Positions 44,333 through 53,818 of a stretch of 64,000 bases of DNA are shown here, one piece after another. Each line of letters begins with the position of its first letter. Position 1 is the first letter of the stretch. A program made the translations under genes and the position numbers. Under the pieces are notes generated by a model. The model saw nothing but the letters and a program-made list of their open reading frames with translations. It made no database searches and was not told the DNA's origin. The DNA comes from Clostridioides sp. ES-S-0010-02 (GTDB taxonomy: Bacteria; Bacillota; Clostridia; Peptostreptococcales; Peptostreptococcaceae), in assembly GCA_020641055.1 (NCBI GenBank), contig CP067345.1, forward strand, positions 22,501 to 86,500. Reading direction: 5' to 3'.

Positions 44333-44875
44333 TTAGATTTTTTCTATACCTTCAAGCTCTATTACAAATAGAGTCCTTTTACCAAATGCATTTATGCATA
44401 CTTTAACTTCTCTGTTTTCTAAGTCAATTTCTTCTATGTTTCCTACTTGTCCACTAAATGGTCCTTGAGATACCTTTACTGTATCTCCTATTTCAAAGTC
44501 AATATCACTATTTACTACTTTAGGTTCAGTTGTATCTATACCCATAGCTTTAACTTCTTCTTCACTTAATGGTACTGGTTTTGAACCAGGTCCAACGAAA
44601 CCTGTAACTCCCTTAGTATTTCTTACTACATACCAAGATTCATCAGTTATTATCATTTTAACCAAAACATAACTTGGATAAACTTTACGTTGTCTAGTTT
44701 TTTCTTTTCCAGTTTTAGTAGTTTCCACTACCTCTTCTGTTGGAACAACTACTTGTCTTATGCAGTCTTCCATACTTCTTGTTTTAACTGCTTTTTCTAT
44801 TGTAGCTTTAACTTTATTTTCATGTCCCGAATAAGTATGAACTACATACCAACTTGCTTCTTGTAATTCTGACAT
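44333..44875 (-). CDS. nusG: Transcription termination/antitermination protein NusG
   Basis: RNA polymerase-associated factor of 180 residues. The NGN domain (WYVVHTYSGHENKVK) is at the N terminus and the KOW domain (GDTVKVSQGPFSGQVGNIEEID) at about 130-160. It links polymerase to ribosome or Rho. It lies 19 bases after secE in the usual rpmG-secE-nusG order. Confidence 0.98.
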   Translation of the reverse strand: MSELQEASWYVVHTYSGHENKVKATIEKAVKTRSMEDCIRQVVVPTEEVVETTKTGKEKTRQRKVYPSYVLVKMIITDESWYVVRNTKGVTGFVGPGSKPVPLSEEEVKAMGIDTTEPKVVNSDIDFEIGDTVKVSQGPFSGQVGNIEEIDLENREVKVCINAFGKRTLFVIELEGIEKI

Positions 44876-44894
44876 TTAACTTACCTCTTTTCGT

Positions 44895-45116
44895 CTATTT
44901 TAGTAATAACGCTAGTGCACCAGATAATATAGTGTCTATACCCCATACTAATATAGTGCATGAAATAACTACAGTTAAAACTATACCTGTGTTTTTAAAC
45001 AATTCTTTTTTTGTCGGCCATGTAACTCTTTTCAATTCTTGTTTAGTTTCTTTTAAATAACCAAATAAACTGAATCTCTTTTTAGTTTTTGCACCGTCAT
45101 TTGTTTGGGCAGCCAT
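44895..45116 (-). CDS. secE: Protein translocase subunit SecE
   Basis: Short SecE of 73 residues with a basic amphipathic part (KETKQELKRVTWPTKKEL) and one transmembrane helix at about 44-66. It clamps SecY in the translocon. The N-terminal 15 residues are hydrophilic and variable. It lies between rpmG and nusG. Confidence 0.96.
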   Translation of the reverse strand: MAAQTNDGAKTKKRFSLFGYLKETKQELKRVTWPTKKELFKNTGIVLTVVISCTILVWGIDTILSGALALLLK

Positions 45117-45139
45117 TCCATACTCACATCCTTATAAAA

Positions 45140-45289
45140 CTATTTTGTTTCTTTATGAGTTGTATGCTTTTTACAGAATCTACAATATTTTTGTAATTCT
45201 ATTCTGTCTGGATTATTTTTCTTATTCTTAGTAGTGTTGTAGTTTCTTTGCTTACACTCTGTACATGCTAAAGTTACTTTAACTCTCAT
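45140..45289 (-). CDS. rpmG: 50S ribosomal protein L33, zinc-binding form
   Basis: Small protein of 49 residues starting [18 protein letters not shown]9, C12, C36 and C39 form a zinc ribbon, so this is the C+ paralogue. It is first in the rpmG-secE-nusG-rplK-rplA unit, with a ribosome site AGGTG in front. Confidence 0.96.
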   Translation of the reverse strand: MRVKVTLACTECKQRNYNTTKNKKNNPDRIELQKYCRFCKKHTTHKETK

Positions 45290-45427
45290 CTGATACACCT
45301 CCAACTTTGTAATACAATAATATATATTGTTAATATATGTGAATATAATATCTTTAAAATATGTATTTATTAAAAATCTACAGTATTTAAGATATTATTA
45401 ACTTCCTATAATCATTACCTTGTATAA

Positions 45428-45455
45428 GTTATCACAAAATCCTATGCTGTGTCAA
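45428..45455 (-). promoter_or_regulatory. Candidate promoter for rpmG-secE-nusG-rplK-rplA
   Basis: A perfect -35 TTGACA (45450-45455) lies between the tufB terminator and rpmG. The -10 is unclear: GATAAC (45428-45433) at 16 bases is the best match, TAACTT at 18 bases an alternative. Confidence 0.5.
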
Positions 45456-45470
45456 TGTTTTTGTATTTCT

Positions 45471-45504
45471 ATGTTAAAAAAAGAGGAGCATAACCCCTCT
45501 TTTT
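45471..45504 (-). terminator. tufB terminator
   Basis: Stem AAAAAGAGG/CCTCTTTTT (45478-45486 with 45496-45504) and T tract on the minus strand directly behind tuf copy 2. Its sequence resembles the terminator of tuf copy 1 but is not identical. Confidence 0.88.
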
Positions 45505-45538
45505 ATTATTCTTTAATCCATCAGTTTAGTAATAAGAA

Positions 45539-46732
45539 TTACTCTATTATTGTAGCAACAACTCCTGAAGCTACTGTTCTTCCACCTTCTCTTATTGAGA
45601 ATCTTAATCCTTCTTCTACAACTATTGAATTTATTAAGTCTACTTCCATTGTTACGTTATCTCCAGGCATTACCATTTCTATTCCATCTGGTAACTTACA
45701 AGCTCCTGTTACATCTGTTGTTCTGAAATAGAATTGTGGTCTATATCCATCAAAGAATGGTGTATGTCTTCCACCTTCTTCTTTTTTAAGTACATATACT
45801 TCTGCAGTAAATTTTGTGTGTGCTTTTACTGATCCAGTCTTTGCTAGTACTTGTCCTCTTTCTATTTCGTTTCTTTGTACTCCTCTTAATAATGCTCCTA
45901 TATTATCCCCTGCTTGTGCTTGGTCTAATAATTTTCTGAACATTTCTACTCCTGTTACTACTACTTTTCTTGGTGCTTCTGTTAATCCTACTAATTCTAC
46001 TTCGTCTTGTACTTTTAATACTCCTCTTTCCACTCTTCCTGTTGCAACTGTTCCTCTTCCTGTGATTGAGAATACGTCTTCTACTGGCATTAAGAATGGT
46101 TTGTCAGTATCTCTTTCTGGTGCTGGTATATATTCATCTATTTGCTCGAATAATTCTACTATTTTATTTCCCCACTCACTCTTTGGATCTTCTAATGCCA
46201 TTAATGCTGATCCTCTTACTATTGGAGTATCATCTCCTGGGAAATCATATTCTGTTAATAAATCTCTTACTTCCATTTCTACTAGTTCTAATAACTCTTC
46301 ATCATCTACCATGTCACATTTGTTTAAGAATACTACTATATATGGTACTCCAACTTGTCTTGATAATAGTATATGCTCTCTTGTTTGTGGCATTGGTCCA
46401 TCTGTTGCTGAACAAACTAATATTGCTCCGTCCATTTGTGCTGCTCCTGTTATCATGTTCTTAACGTAGTCAGCATGTCCTGGGCAGTCAACGTGTGCGT
46501 AGTGTCTGTTTGGAGTTTCATACTCAACGTGTGCTGTTGATATTGTGATTCCTCTTTCTCTTTCTTCTGGAGCTTTATCTATGTTTGCGAAATCTACTGC
46601 TTCTCCTAATTGGTATCTGTCATATAATGTTTTTGTTATTGCTGCTGTTAATGTAGTTTTACCGTGGTCAACGTGTCCTATTGTCCCTATATTAACATGA
46701 GGTTTTGTTCTTTCGTATTTAGCTTTAGCCAT
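45539..46732 (-). CDS. tuf: Elongation factor Tu, copy 2
   Basis: EF-Tu of 397 residues, identical in sequence to copy 1, with [17 protein letters not shown] and NKCD motifs. It lies 73 bases behind sigH with no terminator and no convincing promoter in between, so it may be read from the sigH transcript or from a promoter I cannot see. It has its own terminator. The 11-bp hairpin found before copy 1 is missing here. Confidence 0.98.
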   Translation of the reverse strand: MAKAKYERTKPHVNIGTIGHVDHGKTTLTAAITKTLYDRYQLGEAVDFANIDKAPEERERGITISTAHVEYETPNRHYAHVDCPGHADYVKNMITGAAQMDGAILVCSATDGPMPQTREHILLSRQVGVPYIVVFLNKCDMVDDEELLELVEMEVRDLLTEYDFPGDDTPIVRGSALMALEDPKSEWGNKIVELFEQIDEYIPAPERDTDKPFLMPVEDVFSITGRGTVATGRVERGVLKVQDEVELVGLTEAPRKVVVTGVEMFRKLLDQAQAGDNIGALLRGVQRNEIERGQVLAKTGSVKAHTKFTAEVYVLKKEEGGRHTPFFDGYRPQFYFRTTDVTGACKLPDGIEMVMPGDNVTMEVDLINSIVVEEGLRFSIREGGRTVASGVVATIIE

Positions 46733-46749
46733 TTTGAATTTCCTCCCTT
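45546..46749 (-). repeat. 1.2-kb repeat shared by the two tuf genes (unit 2)
   Basis: Partner of 28345-29548. Sequence identity includes the ribosome site and ends three codons before the stop and just past the CCTCCC ribosome site on the other side. Confidence 0.9.
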
Positions 46750-46805
46750 ATCTTTCGATATAAATTAATTTTGCTCACAATAAGCTTATGGTAAGTATTT
46801 TACTA

Positions 46806-47453
46806 TTAATCATTTCTGTTTTCAAGATGTTTTTCTAATTTTCTCTTAACCCTTTGTAAAGCGTTATCTATTGACTTTACATCTCTTTTAAGTTTGTCCG
46901 CTATGAACTGGTATGACTTTCCATTCAAATACAATTCTAGGACTTCTAATTCCAAGTCGCTTAATAATTCGTTCATCTTTGATTCTATATTTTTTAATTC
47001 TTCTTTACTAATTATAAGTTCTTCTGGATCTGTTACTATACTTGTAGCTATTATATCTAAAAGTGTTCTGTCTGACTCTTCATCATATATTGGTTTATTC
47101 AAAGAAACATATGAATTTAAAGGTATATGTTTTTGTCTTGTTGCAGTTTTTATAGCAGTTATTATTTGTCTTGTTATACATATCTCTGCAAAACATTTAA
47201 ATGAATTTGTCTTACTTCCATCAAAATCTCTAACTGCCTTATAAAGGCCTATCATTCCTTCTTGTATTATATCTTCTTTATCTGCTCCAATTAAAAAATA
47301 TGACTTTGCTTTTGCCTTTACAAAATTTCTGTATTTGGTAATAATATACTCTAGTGCTATCTTATCCCCTTCACTTGCTTTTAATACAATGTTATACTCA
47401 TCTTGCTGACAATTGTCTATTAACTCATAACTTTTTTCTTTTGCTACCAACAT
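46806..47453 (-). CDS. sigH: RNA polymerase sigma factor SigH (sigma-30, transition to sporulation)
   Basis: Sigma-70 family protein of 215 residues from an ATG with GGGGGAG upstream. Region 2 is at about 45-115 (EDIIQEGMIGLYKAVRDFDG, then FAEICITRQIITAIK) and region 4 at the C terminus (LELEVLELYLNGKSYQFIADKL). The position after the YacP gene and rlmB is the standard SigH locus. In clostridia SigH starts the sporulation program and affects stationary-phase genes. A promoter overlaps the end of the upstream gene. Confidence 0.96.
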   Translation of the reverse strand: MLVAKEKSYELIDNCQQDEYNIVLKASEGDKIALEYIITKYRNFVKAKAKSYFLIGADKEDIIQEGMIGLYKAVRDFDGSKTNSFKCFAEICITRQIITAIKTATRQKHIPLNSYVSLNKPIYDEESDRTLLDIIATSIVTDPEELIISKEELKNIESKMNELLSDLELEVLELYLNGKSYQFIADKLKRDVKSIDNALQRVKRKLEKHLENRND

Positions 47454-47491
47454 GTAAATCTCCCCCATATATAAAACAAATTTATAGGTAT

Positions 47492-47521
47492 ATTATAGTC
47501 TAAAGAACCTAGTAATTTCAA
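47492..47521 (-). promoter_or_regulatory. sigH promoter
   Basis: -35 TTGAAA (47516-47521) and perfect -10 TATAAT (47492-47497) with an 18-base spacer. The -35 box overlaps the last codon of the upstream nuclease gene. Confidence 0.72.
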
Positions 47522-48045
47522 CGCTTTCTACGAATGTTCTCAAGTTTCGACAATGTTTCTTCATCTAACCTTTCCTCCAACCAATTTCGCTGAATTTTTT
47601 TCCTTAAACCGCTATTTTTTTCCTTCATTTTATTCTTGGAACGATCTAATTCTAACTTTAATTCTCTAGCAGACATTCTCATAGCACCTTTTCCTAAAAT
47701 CATTTGTTGCTCTGCATAGTCATTAGTAGCTACTTTTACATCATCATATTTTGATAGAGAAGTTATAAATTTTTCTATATAACTATCCGCTGTTTGGTGC
47801 TCTCTTGTATAAACTATTGTTATGTGTTTTCTTTTTTCAACTTTTTCTCGGGAATTCTTAACATTATAAGCATCAAAAACTATTATAGTCTTATATCCCA
47901 TGAACTCAGAAAATTCTATAATATCATCAATAAGTTTTTCTCGAGAATCCTCTAAATCCTCTTTCGCCAGTTCTTTTAAATTATCCCACGCATTTATAAT
48001 ATTATAGCCATCTATTATTAAGTAGTGATTTATGTTTCTTCTCAT
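47518..48045 (-). CDS. YacP-type NYN domain ribonuclease
   Basis: Protein of 175 residues with the PIN-like NYN fold. The acidic site residues lie in YLIIDGYNIINAW (D12), IVFDAYN and VKVATNDYAEQ. Family members (YacP, Rae1) cut mRNA in the ribosomal A site in Bacillus. The ribosome site is weak and the gene starts 6 bases after rlmB, suggesting translation coupled to rlmB. The C terminus is basic (RKKIQRNWLEER). Confidence 0.92.
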   Translation of the reverse strand: MRRNINHYLIIDGYNIINAWDNLKELAKEDLEDSREKLIDDIIEFSEFMGYKTIIVFDAYNVKNSREKVEKRKHITIVYTREHQTADSYIEKFITSLSKYDDVKVATNDYAEQQMILGKGAMRMSARELKLELDRSKNKMKEKNSGLRKKIQRNWLEERLDEETLSKLENIRRKR

Positions 48046-48051
48046 GCTTAT

Positions 48052-48786
48052 TTACTTTTTATCCAGTCTTTGTCTGAATATTTCATATAAAAGTATACCA
48101 CCTGCTACAGATGCATTTAAAGATGTAACATTACCTATCATGGGCATTTTTACTATAAAGTCACAGTTTTGTTTAACCAATCTAGATATTCCAAAACCTT
48201 CACTTCCAATTACTACACCTAGAGGTCCTGTAAGATTTTGTTTATAAAAAGTTTCTCCATCCATATCAGCAGCTGCAATCCACAGCCCTTCATCTTTCAG
48301 TCTTTTTATTGTATTGACTATATTGGTTACCTTACAAACTGGCATATACTCTACAGCTCCAGCAGAAGCTTTTGTAACTACAGGAGTTATGTGCACAGAC
48401 CTTCTTTTTGGGATAATAACTCCATGTGCTCCTACTGCATCTGCTGTCCTTATTATTGAACCTAAGTTATGTGGGTCTGTTATTTCATCTAGTATAATAA
48501 AAAATGGGTCTTCATTTTTACCTTTTACTGAGTCTATTAACTCATCTAATTCATAATACTTATATTCACTTGCATAAGCTATTACACCTTGATGCGAATG
48601 ACTTGTGCTTACTTCATCTAACTTATGTTTATCAACATATTGTATAATTATATTCTTCTCTTTGGCCATTCCTATTATTTTCTTAATTGAACCTTCTTTA
48701 GCTGAGTTTGCAATTAATATTTTGTCTATTTCTCTATCACTCTTTATAGCTTCTATTACAGGATTTCTTCCTTCAATACTTGCCAA
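48052..48786 (-). CDS. rlmB: 23S rRNA 2'-O-methyltransferase RlmB-type (SPOUT family)
   Basis: SpoU/TrmH-class methyltransferase of 244 residues. The N-terminal substrate-binding part (ASIEGRNPVIEAIKS) is followed by the knotted catalytic domain with ILDEITDPHNLGSIIRTADA (motif 1) and VIGSEGFGISRL (motif 2). The start is chosen as TTG at 48786, with AGGTGG seven bases upstream; a GTG-led start 12 bases earlier lies inside that ribosome site. It begins just after thyX. Confidence 0.92.
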   Translation of the reverse strand: MASIEGRNPVIEAIKSDREIDKILIANSAKEGSIKKIIGMAKEKNIIIQYVDKHKLDEVSTSHSHQGVIAYASEYKYYELDELIDSVKGKNEDPFFIILDEITDPHNLGSIIRTADAVGAHGVIIPKRRSVHITPVVTKASAGAVEYMPVCKVTNIVNTIKRLKDEGLWIAAADMDGETFYKQNLTGPLGVVIGSEGFGISRLVKQNCDFIVKMPMIGNVTSLNASVAGGILLYEIFRQRLDKK

Positions 48787-48798
48787 ACTATTCACCAC

Positions 48799-49557
48799 CT
48801 ACAAGGATTTAAATTTTTCTCTAACTTGAACTATATCACCACAAGTCATAGTTCCTTCTGGACAACTTCCATTTACACAGCTTGGACCAGTCTTTTTAAA
48901 TAATATAGGAGCAACTTTTTTAACTTCTCTTAACATTTCTACAGCTAAGTTTCTTATTTCCCATTGTGCTCTTTCACAGCATCTATGTTCAAAGAAATTA
49001 AATAAACTTCTAGCGTTTATAGTAAATACCATTTTTGTTTCACATGCATTTGGAAATACATATCTAGCATCCTCTATTGCTTTTTTCTCAGCTTGTCTCT
49101 TTGCTGTTTTCTCATTTTTTCCTTCTTTTATTAGTTCATCATAATGCTTATCAAATAATATCTCCACTAATTTGTCATAATCTTCTTGGTCCTTTTTCAT
49201 TGAGTTAACAAATAACTCTTTTGCTTTTTCTATTTTATCTATTTCAGGAGGAATTATGTACTCAAATTGGTCTAATTTAACATATCTTTGACTTTGTTGT
49301 GAAAAACTAGCTATACGATGTCTAACAATTTGATGCGAACAAGCTCTTGAAATACCTTCTATTGAAAACGTAAAAGATGCATGTTCTAATATTGAACCAT
49401 GCCCTATATTTAATAACATATTTAAAAATTTTTCTATACTTTCTTCTGTTAAGTCTTTTTCTATTTCGTCTGTCCCAACTGGTGAATAACATAACTTAGC
49501 TGCCATAGCTATTACTTTTTCGGGTTCAGGTGTATGTGATATTAATTTTACTTTCAT
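48799..49557 (-). CDS. thyX: Flavin-dependent thymidylate synthase ThyX
   Basis: Makes dTMP from dUMP using FAD and methylenetetrahydrofolate. The protein has 252 residues with the diagnostic motif [13 protein letters not shown] (residues 79-91). ThyX differs from ThyA in mechanism and releases tetrahydrofolate. The ATG at 49557 has AGGAC upstream. It follows the mrnC terminator and a TATAAT at 49597-49602, so it probably begins the thyX-rlmB-YacP unit. Confidence 0.96.
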   Translation of the reverse strand: MKVKLISHTPEPEKVIAMAAKLCYSPVGTDEIEKDLTEESIEKFLNMLLNIGHGSILEHASFTFSIEGISRACSHQIVRHRIASFSQQSQRYVKLDQFEYIIPPEIDKIEKAKELFVNSMKKDQEDYDKLVEILFDKHYDELIKEGKNEKTAKRQAEKKAIEDARYVFPNACETKMVFTINARSLFNFFEHRCCERAQWEIRNLAVEMLREVKKVAPILFKKTGPSCVNGSCPEGTMTCGDIVQVREKFKSL

Positions 49558-49596
49558 AAATTTTTGTCCTTTCTTATTACTAATTTCTATATATTT

Positions 49597-49602
49597 ATTA
49601 TA
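49597..49602 (-). promoter_or_regulatory. Candidate -10 box for thyX-rlmB
   Basis: Perfect TATAAT with preceding TG, placed 40 bases before the thyX start and just after the mrnC terminator. No convincing -35 box is visible. Confidence 0.4.
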
Positions 49603-49608
49603 CATTAG

Positions 49609-49653
49609 TTATAAAAAAAGTGTTGCCTTATTAATTATTATTAAGACAACACT
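49609..49653 (-). terminator. cysS-mrnC terminator
   Basis: Long stem (49619-49653) AGTGTTG-CTTA type with one G-U pair, then T tract on the minus strand. It follows mrnC by ten bases. Confidence 0.9.
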
Positions 49654-49662
49654 CTTTAATAT

Positions 49663-50058
49663 TTACATATCTCTTTCAATAATTTTAATTCCTTTATTGA
49701 TAATATATTGAAGTCTCTCTATTTCATTATTCAAATACAAATATCCAATTAATGCTTCAAATCCAGTTGCATGTTTATAGTCTATAATATCTGCATTTTT
49801 AGGAGAAGTGTTTGATTTTTGATTTCTTCCCCTTTTATAAATTTTACTCTCTTCCTCTGTTAATTCACTTTCGATTTCATGAATTATTGATGCTTGAGCT
49901 TTAGCCTTTACATACTTTATGGCTAACTTATGCAAATCATTAACTTTTCGCTGTGTATTTTGTCTAATCAAGTGTTCTCTTATATATGTCTCATACACTG
50001 TATCACCTAAATATGCTAAAACTAGTGGTGACATAGTAACTAATTCAGTTTTTTCCAT
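49663..50058 (-). CDS. mrnC: Mini-ribonuclease III
   Basis: RNase III catalytic domain without a double-stranded RNA-binding domain, 131 residues. The catalytic LAYLGDTVYE (D19) and the later GFEALIGYLYL are visible. In Bacillus this enzyme matures 23S rRNA ends. The ATG at 50058 has AAGGG seven bases upstream, starting directly after the cysS stop. The cysS-mrnC pair is conserved in Firmicutes. Confidence 0.96.
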   Translation of the reverse strand: MEKTELVTMSPLVLAYLGDTVYETYIREHLIRQNTQRKVNDLHKLAIKYVKAKAQASIIHEIESELTEEESKIYKRGRNQKSNTSPKNADIIDYKHATGFEALIGYLYLNNEIERLQYIINKGIKIIERDM

Positions 50059-50060
50059 TT

Positions 50061-51458
50061 TTATACCCTTTTCCACTTAACACCTTGTCTTGTGTCTTCT
50101 AGTACAATTCCCATATCTAATAATTGTTGTCTTATATCATCCGCTAATTGGAATTCTTTATTTTTCTTTGCGTCAGTTCTCTTTTGTATTAATTCTTCAA
50201 TGTCTTTATCTAGCACAGTATCCTTTTTCTTATTTACAATATTCAATACTCCTGTAAGCTCATTAAATTCATCTAAACACTTCTTAGCTAACTCTAAAGA
50301 AGAATTTTCGTCTACATTAGAATTTATCAACTTAGCCAATTCAAATATAATACTTACTGCATCTGCTGTATTAACATCATCATCCATAGCATCTATAAAT
50401 CTTTGTCTAAAGTTATCTAATTCTTTAACAAGCTCTACTTCTTTTTCTGTTAGAGATGATTCTTTTAAATTACTTAATGTAAACTCTAATTTTTCTTTGG
50501 TATTATACAATCTTTCAAGACCAGCTTTAGCTTGATTTAACATTTCATCACTAAAGTTTACTGGATTTCTATAATGTGCTGATAACATGAAAAATCTCAC
50601 TATTTCTAAATCATATAGCTTTGATATATCTCTTACTGTAAAGAAATTCCCTTTTGATTTACTCATTTTTTCATCATTTATATTTATATATCCATTATGC
50701 ATCCAATATTTTGAGAATGTTTTTCCACTTCTAGCTTCACTTTGTGCTATTTCGTTTTCATGGTGTGGGAATGTTAAATCTTGACCACCTGCATGTATAT
50801 CAATTGTCTCACCTAAGTATCTCTTAGACATAACAGAACATTCTATATGCCACCCTGGTCTACCTTCTCCCCAAGGACTCTCCCATCCTGGTTCTCCTTC
50901 TTTTTTTGCTTTCCAAAGAACAAAATCCATAGGATGTCTTTTTTGGTCATTAACTTCAATTCTAGCTCCAGCCTCTAAGTCTTCTTGTTTTTGGCCTGAA
51001 AGTTTTCCATATCCTTCAAATTTATTTGTATCAAAATATACATCGCCATTTACTGCATATGCATATCCTTTATCTTCTAATTCTTTTATAAAATCTATAA
51101 TTTGTTGTATATTATCTGTAACTTGAGGATGAACAGTAGCTCTCTTAATTCCTAATCCATCACAATCTACAAAATACTCTTTTATGTATTTAGTAGCAAC
51201 TTCTTCTGGAGATATTCCTTCTTCGTGGCTTCTATTTATAATCTTGTCATCAACATCTGTAAAGTTTTGTACATAAGTTACGTCATATCCTCTATACTCT
51301 AAATACCTTCTTAGAGTATCAAATATTATAAATGGTCTTGCATTACCTATGTGGATATAGTTATAAACTGTTGGACCACACACATACATTTTTACCTTTC
51401 CTTCTTCTAATGGAACAAATTCTTCTTTTGCTCTAGTTAATGTATTATAAACTTTCAC
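50061..51458 (-). CDS. cysS: Cysteinyl-tRNA synthetase
   Basis: Class I aminoacyl-tRNA synthetase of 465 residues. C27 begins the zinc site, HIGN (36-39) and KMSKS are the ATP motifs, and HAGGQDLTFPHHENE holds further zinc ligands. The start chosen is GTG at 51458 (KVYNTLTR follows), with GAGGTG in front; ATG at 51464 is possible but close to the ribosome site. No cysteine T-box was seen in the upstream gap. Confidence 0.96.
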   Translation of the reverse strand: MKVYNTLTRAKEEFVPLEEGKVKMYVCGPTVYNYIHIGNARPFIIFDTLRRYLEYRGYDVTYVQNFTDVDDKIINRSHEEGISPEEVATKYIKEYFVDCDGLGIKRATVHPQVTDNIQQIIDFIKELEDKGYAYAVNGDVYFDTNKFEGYGKLSGQKQEDLEAGARIEVNDQKRHPMDFVLWKAKKEGEPGWESPWGEGRPGWHIECSVMSKRYLGETIDIHAGGQDLTFPHHENEIAQSEARSGKTFSKYWMHNGYININDEKMSKSKGNFFTVRDISKLYDLEIVRFFMLSAHYRNPVNFSDEMLNQAKAGLERLYNTKEKLEFTLSNLKESSLTEKEVELVKELDNFRQRFIDAMDDDVNTADAVSIIFELAKLINSNVDENSSLELAKKCLDEFNELTGVLNIVNKKKDTVLDKDIEELIQKRTDAKKNKEFQLADDIRQQLLDMGIVLEDTRQGVKWKRV

Positions 51459-51599
51459 ACTCATCACCTCACTGTATTTTTATAAATTATTTTCTTAACA
51501 TCATATATTATATTATAGTTGAAAATTGCAATAAATAATAGTACTACTATCATTTTTCATACTATCCTTCAAATTACATAATAATACTATCACTATTTT

Positions 51600-51755
51600 C
51601 TATTGTTCCTCTAAAAATATCTTTTTTTGAGAAGAACATTTTTCAAAAGTCTCTTCTGTAATCATTTTTTCGTCTTTTAACTTTTCTAAAATTGTAACAT
51701 ATTCTAAGCATAGCTCCTTTAATTCCTTTTTAACATCATCAATATTACTATACAT
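51600..51755 (-). CDS. Small hypothetical protein, 51 residues, charged helical
   Basis: Open frame of 51 codons starting ATG at 51755, with AGGGGGT about nine bases upstream, ending TAG at 51600. The sequence is rich in Lys and Glu (MYSNIDDVKKELKEL, then ILEKLKDEKMITEETF) and looks like two amphipathic helices. I do not recognise a family. The rest of 51468-51976 is A+T-rich and holds the gltX terminator. Confidence 0.6.
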   Translation of the reverse strand: MYSNIDDVKKELKELCLEYVTILEKLKDEKMITEETFEKCSSQKKIFLEEQ

Positions 51756-51935
51756 AGTAATTACCCCCTTAATAATTAAATCAAACTAAAATAATAGATT
51801 ACCTTCTTCTATGCTTAATATTTTTATTAGTTTATTATTCATATTTTATTTATATTTTTGCTTTGCTTTTTATATATTAAATTTATTGACCTAAATACCT
51901 TCATTTTGTTAGCCATATCTTTTCACCAAATACTA

Positions 51936-51972
51936 ACACAAAAAAAGTCCGCATCTAAATTAGCGGACTTTT
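51936..51972 (-). terminator. gltX terminator
   Basis: Perfect 10-bp stem AAAAGTCCGC/GCGGACTTTT (51943-51952 with 51963-51972) followed by a T tract, directly after gltX. Confidence 0.93.
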
Positions 51973-51976
51973 ATGA

Positions 51977-53458
51977 CTATAATATATGATTTTTTACATA
52001 AGCTATTCTATTTAAGCAAGTTTCTTTTCCTAAAACTTCCATTACTTTTGGTAAATCTGGGCCATGCATTTGTCCTGTCAAAATTATTCTTGACCCCATA
52101 AATAAATTTTTCCCTTTTATTTTATACTCTTTTTGTATCTCTTTAAGCATTGTTTGACCAAACTCAGCATTTAATATTTCTGCTTTTTCTATTTTTTCTT
52201 GTAAGGCATCTATTAAAGTAGGTATATGTTCTAATTTTAGGAAGTCACTTCCTTCTTCAGTTTCTATCTCTACATTATCTCCAAAGAATATACTCGCATG
52301 CTCAGTAACTTCTTTTACATATTGTAATTTTTCTTTAAGCACTGATATCATACTCTTTAAAAATTCATACTTACTAGTAGCTTCTGCTTCTGTTATAAAC
52401 CCATCTTCTATTAAAAATGGTATAGCTAAATCTGTTAGGTAAGCATCATCACCGTCTTTTATATAATGTTGATTAACCCAGTTTAACTTTTCAGTATCGA
52501 ATACCCCTCCACTTTTAGATACTCTTTCAACAGAGAAAGCTTTTTCTAACTCTTCCATTGTAAATAACTCTTGATTATCTTCTGGAGACCAACCAACTAA
52601 TGCTACATAGTTTACTAATCCTTCTGGTAAATATCCTTTTTTCTTAAAATCTTCAACTGCTACATCACCTTGTCTCTTACTTAATTTTTTCTTTTCTTTA
52701 TTAAGTATATTTGGTAAATGTACAAATACTGGCGCTTCCCATCCAAATGCTTCATATAAATAAACATGTTTTGGAGTAGATGATACCCACTCTTCTCCTC
52801 TTATAACATGTGTAATTTTCATTAGATAATCATCTACCACTACTGCAAAATGATAAGTTGGGAATCCATCTGTTTTCATCAAAACTTGGTCATCTAAATC
52901 ATTAGTATTGAATTCCATGTCTCCTCTAACTAAATCAGTAAATTTAATTATATGATTTTCTGGTAATTTTAATCTTATAACATATGGTACTCCTGCTTTT
53001 ATATTAGCTTCTACCTCTTCTTTAGATAAGTTTTTGCAGTGACCATCATATTTAGCAGTTTCTCCTGCTGCCTTTTGAGCATCTCTTACTTCATCCAATC
53101 TTTCCTTTGTACAGAAACAATAATAAGCTTTTCCACTATCTAAAAGTTGTTTTATATATTCTTGATATATATCTAATCTTTGAGATTGAATATATGGTCC
53201 ATATTCTCCTTTTTGTATTACTTTTTCATTATCATCTAATATAACTCCCTCATCATGATTGACGCCAGCCCATTTCATAGCATTAAGCATATTTTCTATA
53301 GCACCTTCTACCAATCTACTTTGGTCTGTATCTTCTACTCTTAATATATATTCTCCGCCCATTTTCTTTGCAAATAAATAGTTATATAAAGCAGTCCTTA
53401 AACTACCTATATGTACAAATCCTGTTGGACTTGGTGCAAACCTTACTCTTATATTCAT
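51977..53458 (-). CDS. gltX: Glutamyl-tRNA synthetase
   Basis: Class I synthetase of 493 residues. The HIGH-like motif is HIGS (residues 17-20, after PSPTGF) and the KMSKS-like motif is KLSKR. As bacteria lacking GlnRS use, it may charge both tRNA-Glu and tRNA-Gln (non-discriminating), followed by amidation; this is inferred from its family. It is flanked by a promoter (53494-53523) and a strong terminator, so it is probably monocistronic. Confidence 0.97.
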   Translation of the reverse strand: MNIRVRFAPSPTGFVHIGSLRTALYNYLFAKKMGGEYILRVEDTDQSRLVEGAIENMLNAMKWAGVNHDEGVILDDNEKVIQKGEYGPYIQSQRLDIYQEYIKQLLDSGKAYYCFCTKERLDEVRDAQKAAGETAKYDGHCKNLSKEEVEANIKAGVPYVIRLKLPENHIIKFTDLVRGDMEFNTNDLDDQVLMKTDGFPTYHFAVVVDDYLMKITHVIRGEEWVSSTPKHVYLYEAFGWEAPVFVHLPNILNKEKKKLSKRQGDVAVEDFKKKGYLPEGLVNYVALVGWSPEDNQELFTMEELEKAFSVERVSKSGGVFDTEKLNWVNQHYIKDGDDAYLTDLAIPFLIEDGFITEAEATSKYEFLKSMISVLKEKLQYVKEVTEHASIFFGDNVEIETEEGSDFLKLEHIPTLIDALQEKIEKAEILNAEFGQTMLKEIQKEYKIKGKNLFMGSRIILTGQMHGPDLPKVMEVLGKETCLNRIAYVKNHIL

Positions 53459-53493
53459 TTTTACTTCCTCCTGATATTTTATTCAATATAACT

Positions 53494-53523
53494 ATAATAT
53501 TAAACTAGTACATTGTTTTGCAA
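53494..53523 (-). promoter_or_regulatory. gltX promoter
   Basis: -35 TTGCAA (53518-53523) and -10 TATTAT (53494-53499), 18-base spacer, 36 bases before the gltX start. Confidence 0.6.
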
Positions 53524-53687
53524 GTTTATTTTTAATCAAACTTAATAATAATATCCTTTTTATTCAAAAATACACATGTTTATTATATCAGAAAATACTA
53601 GATTTAATTTCATAAATCTTTCTTTTAATCCATTTATTTTTCCAAAAATTAAAGGTATTATTTATAACTATTCATAAATGCTTATTA

Positions 53688-53786
53688 TCAATTTTTTAGA
53701 AATCTATACAATAAATGTGATATCAAAAATAGTAATATAGTTCCTATAATTTGAAAAATCAAAAATACATCTACTGTAAATTTCAT
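53688..53786 (-). CDS. Very small single-TM protein, 32 residues
   Basis: Open frame of 32 codons from ATG at 53786, with AGGAG ten bases upstream. Its product is hydrophobic in the middle (FLIFQIIGTILLFLISHLL) with a basic end (YRFLKN), like a small membrane protein or membrane-active peptide. It follows the 53819-54346 gene by 32 bases. No family is recognised and coding status is not proven. Confidence 0.5.
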   Translation of the reverse strand: MKFTVDVFLIFQIIGTILLFLISHLLYRFLKN

Positions 53787-53818
53787 AACATTTAAACTCC
53801 TAAATCTATATTCTCTTT

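Noticed and set aside
51468-51560. Possible cysteine T-box ahead of cysS
   Set aside because: The TGGNACCGCG motif and a terminator hairpin are missing; only A+T-rich sequence with a few ACTATC-like repeats is present.
51536-51600. Three ACTATC/GATAGT-like short repeats upstream of cysS
   Set aside because: They are too short and irregular in A+T-rich DNA to call a repeat or operator, and no regular spacing or CRISPR-like spacer is present.
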